From: Nesterenkonia muleiensis
GTDB lineage: Bacteria; Actinomycetota; Actinomycetes; Actinomycetales; Micrococcaceae
Reading direction: 5' to 3'
Length of the DNA stretch: 38,969 nt
Assembly (NCBI RefSeq): GCF_003600155.1
Contig: NZ_QWLD01000054.1
Location: 1-38,969 of the forward strand
Part shown: in pieces, positions 35,301 to 38,969 of the stretch
How positions within the stretch are numbered: position 1 is the first letter of the stretch
Layout: each line of letters opens with the position of its first letter
Notes under the pieces: generated by a model
Database searches by the model: none
What the model was told of the DNA's origin: nothing
The model's input: only the letters and a program-made list of their open reading frames with translations
Program-made: the position numbers and the translations under genes

Positions 35301-36362
35301 TTACGGTTTCCAGCCCAAAGGCTTGGCGACGTGCTCGATGATGTTGCCCAGCAGGTGGGCGTTGTAGTCCACCCCGAGCTGGTTGGGGACGGTCACCAGC
35401 AGGGTGTCGGCTTCCGCGACGGCTTCGTCCTTGGCCAGCTCTTCGACCAGCTCATCGGGCTCGGCGGTGTAGCTGCGGCCGAAGACCGCGCGGGTCTTCT
35501 CATCGATCATGCCGAACTTGTCCTGCGTGTCACGTTGTCCAAGGAAGTAGGCGCGGTCCTGGTCAGAGACGATCGGGATGATCGAGCGGGAGACCGAGAC
35601 CCGTGGCGTGAACCCGTGGTCGTTCCCCGCTTCTTTCTGGCGTGCCCATTCCTCCCGGAAGATCCGGATCTGCTTGGCCTGCTGGATGTGCAGCGGCTCC
35701 CCGGACTCATCATCCTTCAAGGTGGAGCTCATCAGGTTCATGCCCTTCTCTGCGGCCCATTTGGCGGTGGCATTGGACCCAGCGCCCCACCAGATGCGCT
35801 GACGAAGACCCTCAGAGTAGGGTTCAAGGCGCAGCAGTCCGGGTGGATTGGGGAACATGGGCCGCGGATTCGGCTCGGCGAAGCCCTGGCCCTGGAGCAT
35901 CTGCAGGGCGACTTCGGTGTGTCGACGCCCCATCTCGGCGTCGGTCTCTCCCTCTGCCGGGTGGTAGCCGAAGTAGCGGAACCCGTCGATCACCTGTTCT
36001 GGAGATCCGCGGGAGATGCCCAGCTGCAGCCTTCCGCCGGCGATCAGATCAGCGGCACCAGCGTCCTCAGTGAAATAGCCGGGATTCTCATACCGCATGT
36101 CGATGACACCAGTGCCGATCTCGATGCGTTCGGTCTTGGCGCCGATGGCAGCCAGCAGCGGGAACGGGCTGGCCAGCTGCCGGGCAAAGTGGTGGACCCG
36201 GAAGTAGGCGCCGTCGGCCCCTAGCTCCTCGGCGGCCACTGCCAAATCGATGCTCTGCAGCAGCGTGTCTGAGGCCGACCGGGTCTGCGAATGTGGGGAG
36301 GGGGTCCAATGCCCAAAGGACAGAAAGCCGATCTTCTTGGTGTTCACTTTCTCCTCAACCAT
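35301..36362 (-). CDS. LLM-class flavin-dependent oxidoreductase
   Basis: This luciferase-like monooxygenase-fold protein of 353 aa has segments GYFRVHHFARQLASPFPLL-like (about 51-70), IEIGTGVIDMRYENPGYF, LIAGGRLQLGISRGSPEQVI and LRQRIWWGAGSNATAKWA. The GISRGS loop and RYENP segment are typical of bacterial-luciferase-type proteins using FMN (or F420 in actinobacteria); the substrate is unknown. It ends 58 bases upstream of the LpqF-like start and may be co-transcribed with it. The start at ATG 36362 is the only one giving a natural N-terminus; a second candidate is the codon before NTKKIGFLSFGHW. Confidence 0.83.
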   Translation of the reverse strand: MVEEKVNTKKIGFLSFGHWTPSPHSQTRSASDTLLQSIDLAVAAEELGADGAYFRVHHFARQLASPFPLLAAIGAKTERIEIGTGVIDMRYENPGYFTEDAGAADLIAGGRLQLGISRGSPEQVIDGFRYFGYHPAEGETDAEMGRRHTEVALQMLQGQGFAEPNPRPMFPNPPGLLRLEPYSEGLRQRIWWGAGSNATAKWAAEKGMNLMSSTLKDDESGEPLHIQQAKQIRIFREEWARQKEAGNDHGFTPRVSVSRSIIPIVSDQDRAYFLGQRDTQDKFGMIDEKTRAVFGRSYTAEPDELVEELAKDEAVAEADTLLVTVPNQLGVDYNAHLLGNIIEHVAKPLGWKP

Positions 36363-36478
36363 GGTGTGGCGCGGTCAATTCCTTAGGTCAGGTTCTCGTA
36401 CGAGTGATCATCACAGCTGATCCCCAGCTCATCAGCCGGGCAGATCAGAGCGGGTGCGGACCCCTCGTCGCTCAGCGG

Positions 36479-37042
36479 TCAGCCTCCGGGCTTGGTGCCG
36501 AGTCTAGACGCATGACGCTGTGCCTTCATCCTGTTGCCGCACCTGCGCATTGAGCACCATCGTCGTTTGTCAGCTCGGGAAGTGTCCAGGAACAGGAGCC
36601 CGCATCGGTCATGTTCGCATTCCCTGACCCGGTGTGCACCTGGGTCGTCTACCAGGGCGACCAGGTCATCGGCCAGAGCGCCGAGCAGTTCGTTCGTGGA
36701 GTTGATCTGATGCTGGGTCGTGACAAGCTGATTGCCTTCAAGGGCAAGATGGTGAGATGCAGGCCGTCCTGCGTATGTGTTGATCAGAGTGATGTGCTGT
36801 GGGTCAGGCTCGTCTGCGGAGGGGCGGAGGAGAGCATACGTCACTTCCCGAAAACACCGAGCCTCCCTGAGGGTGGCGGCTGTTGCGTCGAAAGGCTGGT
36901 CAGCCAGTCTGCAGGAGACCGCCCAAAGCCCCAGCTTCGCCGGCGCGACCAGCGTCTCCCTGGGGTCTGGCGACCAACGGTCGCGGTAGGTGTTGATGAA
37001 GTCAAGGCAGGCGCTGCCGCTGAGGAACAGCCAGTCTTTCAT
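36479..37042 (-). CDS. CGNR zinc-finger protein, putative transcription regulator
   Basis: In this 187-aa protein, the N-terminal domain (ABATE type, about 1-130) begins with LFLSGSACLDFINTYRDRW, the usual ligand-binding-like part of this family. The C-terminal CGNR zinc finger is complete: CEHDRCGLLFLDTSR and RRWCSMRRCGNRMKAQRH hold the four cysteines and the CGNR motif. Such proteins are thought to bind DNA and regulate stress or catabolic genes. ATG 37042 follows a TACAAT -10 box by 7 bases (leaderless). It is divergent from the dehalogenase-like gene, with a dyad between, so it probably controls that gene. Confidence 0.88.
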   Translation of the reverse strand: MKDWLFLSGSACLDFINTYRDRWSPDPRETLVAPAKLGLWAVSCRLADQPFDATAATLREARCFREVTYALLRPSADEPDPQHITLINTYAGRPASHHLALEGNQLVTTQHQINSTNELLGALADDLVALVDDPGAHRVRECEHDRCGLLFLDTSRADKRRWCSMRRCGNRMKAQRHASRLGTKPGG

Positions 37043-37049
37043 GACGTCG

Positions 37050-37078
37050 ATTGTAAACTAACCCTATTAGATGGTTAG
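37050..37078. promoter_or_regulatory. Divergent leaderless promoters with dyad operator
   Basis: Minus strand: TACAAT (37055-37050), 7 bases before ATG 37042. Plus strand: TTAGAT (37075-37080), 7 bases before ATG 37088. A dyad CTAACC (37058-37063) / GGTTAG (37073-37078) sits between and overlaps the plus -10, so one bound protein, probably the CGNR regulator, could control both genes. Confidence 0.45.
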
Positions 37079-37087
37079 ATACATCAC

Positions 37088-37931
37088 ATGCGATACACCG
37101 CGCGCCTGTCGAAGATCAAGATGAGTTACGTCGACACCGGCAGCGACCAGCAGTTGCTGGTGCTGCTGCATGGGTGGCCACAGACGGCGCAGTGCTGGGA
37201 ACGGATCATCCCCGCTCTTGCCAAGGACTACCGAGTGGTCGCACCTGATTTGCGCGGCTATGGGCTCAGTGACAAGCCGCAGAGGGGTTATGAGAAGAAG
37301 TCGATGGCCCAGGATGTGCGCGAGTTGATCGACGCTCTTGGATTTGCCCAAGCGCGGATCGTGGGCCATGACCGCGGAGCACGGGTCGGACACCGATTTG
37401 CGCTGGATTACCCGGAGTCGATCACACACCTCACGGTGCTGGATGTAGCACCTACGCTGCACACCTTCCGAGGAAGCAGCCCCGCGGTAGCGCAGAAGTA
37501 CTGGCACTGGCTCTTCCACATTGCAGCCGGACCTGCCAGAATTGCTGGTCGGAGAACACATCGCGGACTACCTGCGTTACTTCTTCGAACACTGGACAGT
37601 TCAACGATCACGCCTGCAGGACTCGATTCCTGACTACATCGCGGCCCTTTCGAGCCCAGGCGCGCTGCGAGCAGGCTTCGATGACTACCGCGCCACCACC
37701 GTAGACCTCGAACACGATGCCGCCGATCTCGCCGCCGGCCGCTCCGTCGAGATCCCGGTCCAGGCCTTGTGGGGTGAGTCCGGGCTGCCTGCGGGAATGG
37801 ATGTCCTCGCGGCCTGGAAACCTTTCGCGCCGAATGTGTTCGGGCAGTCGATCCCCGATTGCGGTCACTTCCTCCCGGAGGAGCAGCCCGAAGCGCTCCT
37901 TGCTCAGCTTCAGCCCTACCTGAGCAGCTGA
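37088..37931 (+). pseudogene. Haloacetate-dehalogenase-like alpha/beta hydrolase, frameshifted
   Basis: Frame 1 (from ATG 37088) encodes an alpha/beta hydrolase N-terminal half: LLHGWPQTAQCW (oxyanion turn), APDLRGYGLSDKP and VGHDRGARVGHRFALDYPES. The nucleophile elbow GHDRG has Asp, as in fluoro/haloacetate dehalogenases and epoxide hydrolases. After YWHWLFHI the reading moves to another frame at about 37523, which continues PDLPELLVGEHIADYLRYFF and ends with the catalytic-His segment DCGHFLPEEQPEAL at the stop 37931. Removing one base restores a 280-aa protein of normal family length. Either a recent inactivating mutation or a sequencing error. The later half has otherwise no stops, so decay is recent at most. 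Confidence 0.82.
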
Positions 37932-37995
37932 GGACTGTCCCGATTCAGTGACTGACGGAAAGCGAGCGTGGGCCGGGCGCTGACCCGGTGCGGAG

Positions 37996-38886
37996 TCATT
38001 TCTTGACCGTGGCCTGTTTTTCGGCGCTGAGCACCACGTTCTGCAGCAACTCCACCCGGGTCATCGGCCCCACGCCGCCCGGGTTGGGGGAGTACCAGCT
38101 GGCCACCTGCTCGATCCCCGGAGCAAAGTCCCCGGAGATGACGGCTTTCCCCGTGGTTGGGTCCACCTCGCGGGTCACCCCCACATCCAGGGCGATGACG
38201 CCCCGCTTCAGATCAGCGGGGGCGATCATATGCTTCACCCCGGCAGCACCGACGACGACGTCCGCCTCGCCTAAGTGCCGGGGCAGGTCCTGGGTGCCGG
38301 TGTGGCAGAGGGTCACCGTGGCGTTGATCGCCCGCCGGGTCAGCAGCAGCCCGATCGGCCTGCCGATGGTCACCCCGCGGCCAACCACCACCACATGTTT
38401 GCCGGTGAGGTCGATCCCGTAGTGGGCCAGCAGATCCACACAGCCCTTGGGAGTGCAGGGCAGCGGTGAGGTCAGCTCCTCGTTGACCTCGGCCACCAGG
38501 CGTCCCAGATTCATCGGATGCAGTCCGTCGGCGTCCTTGTCCGGATCGATGGTCTCCAGGACCTTCTGCTGATCCAGATGCTTCGGCAGCGGGAGTTGGA
38601 CGATGTAGCCGGTGCAGGCGTCGTCGTTGTTCAGCTGCTCCAGCTCTGTCAGCAGGTCGGCCTCGGAGATATCCGAAGGCAGCTCCACCTGAATGGAGTT
38701 GATGCCCACCTGCTGGCAGTCGCGGTGCTTGCCGGCCACATAGGATTGGCTGGCCGGGTCGGAGCCCACCAGCACGGTGCCCAGCCCTGGGGTGATGCTC
38801 CTGGCTGTGAGCGCTCTGACACGCTCCGCCAGATCTGCCTTGATGGCCTTGGCGGTGGCCCGGCCGTCGAGTACCTGTGCAGTCAT
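37996..38886 (-). CDS. folD: Methylene-THF dehydrogenase / methenyl-THF cyclohydrolase
   Basis: This bifunctional folate enzyme converts 5,10-methylene-THF to 10-formyl-THF, the donor used by PurH. In the 296-aa protein, [20 protein letters not shown] holds the Tyr/Lys active-site pair, [14 protein letters not shown] the substrate loop, and [20 protein letters not shown] and [16 protein letters not shown] (normally GRSxxVGxP) the NADP site. ATG 38886 gives the usual N-terminus ([13 protein letters not shown]); the open frame upstream overlaps glyA. It lies 10 bases after the glyA stop on the same strand, a glyA-folD operon. Confidence 0.96.
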   Translation of the reverse strand: MTAQVLDGRATAKAIKADLAERVRALTARSITPGLGTVLVGSDPASQSYVAGKHRDCQQVGINSIQVELPSDISEADLLTELEQLNNDDACTGYIVQLPLPKHLDQQKVLETIDPDKDADGLHPMNLGRLVAEVNEELTSPLPCTPKGCVDLLAHYGIDLTGKHVVVVGRGVTIGRPIGLLLTRRAINATVTLCHTGTQDLPRHLGEADVVVGAAGVKHMIAPADLKRGVIALDVGVTREVDPTTGKAVISGDFAPGIEQVASWYSPNPGGVGPMTRVELLQNVVLSAEKQATVKK

Positions 38887-38896
38887 CAGTGTCAGT

Positions 38897-38969
38897 TCAC
38901 CAGTCCTCGAGACCCTCATAGAGCGGGAAGTCTGCGGCAAGTGTGGCTACTCGGGCCTTCAACGCTGGG
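38897..38969 (-). CDS. glyA: Serine hydroxymethyltransferase, C-terminal end (partial)
   Basis: The minus-strand frame from the window edge to TGA at 38899-38897 encodes 23 residues ending [17 protein letters not shown], a typical actinobacterial GlyA C-terminus. GlyA makes glycine and 5,10-methylene-THF from serine, the substrate of the adjacent FolD. The rest lies outside the window. Confidence 0.75.
   Translation of the reverse strand, partial: PALKARVATLAADFPLYEGLEDW

Overview
The window is a chromosomal segment of a high-GC Gram-positive actinobacterium. The evidence is many GTG/TTG starts, GTP-dependent PEP carboxykinase, monomeric isocitrate dehydrogenase, a SenX3-RegX3/PhoU phosphate module, a FurA-KatG pair, a DUF2516 protein, and several promoters whose -10 box sits only 6-8 nt before the start codon, as on leaderless actinobacterial mRNAs. 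Very acidic secreted lipoproteins, and the gene set overall, fit a Micrococcales/Micrococcaceae member (Nesterenkonia- or Arthrobacter-like). That placement is inference; there is no rRNA in the window.

Layout: 1-1508 holds the 5' end of an IS5-type transposase (cut by the window edge) and an ATP-grasp ligase with an Arg-rich tail. 1509-6809 holds pckG with an upstream CRP/GlxR-type site, a phosphohexomutase, a membrane-anchored protein of unknown role and its tiny membrane partner, and a DoxX-like protein behind a palindromic operator. 6810-9360 is an accessory patch on the 3' side of a tRNA-Ser gene: a decayed MFS gene, an ArsR regulator with its operator, and an AT-richer MFS exporter. 9362-15092 holds tRNA-Ser(UGA), tRNA-Thr(CGU), a tandem universal stress protein and the tmk-holB-lipoprotein peptidase operon. 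15181-24919 is core metabolism and signalling: gpmA, phoU divergent from senX3-regX3 with a PHO box between, purH, mgtE, icd and a gamma-carbonic anhydrase-like protein.

24930-27674 has a flavin/F420-type LLM oxidoreductase next to a GH13 trehalose-synthase-like enzyme. 27857-30675 is a run of four lipoproteins: two large LprG/LolA-like paralogues and two tiny, extremely acidic paralogues, separated and ended by strong hairpins. 30869-33710 is the furA-katG peroxide defence operon (minus strand) with a FurA-type palindrome. 33828-37931 holds a class A beta-lactamase-like lipoprotein, another LLM oxidoreductase, a CGNR regulator and a frameshifted haloacetate-dehalogenase-like gene. 37996-38969 is the glyA-folD one-carbon operon, cut at the window end.

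Most of the window is ordinary housekeeping. The less ordinary parts are the tiny D/E-rich lipoprotein family, a 59-bp perfect palindrome after gpmA, a 34-bp palindromic repeat present twice about 24 kb apart, the tRNA-adjacent patch flanked by an 11-bp direct repeat, and compact symmetrical leaderless divergent promoters.
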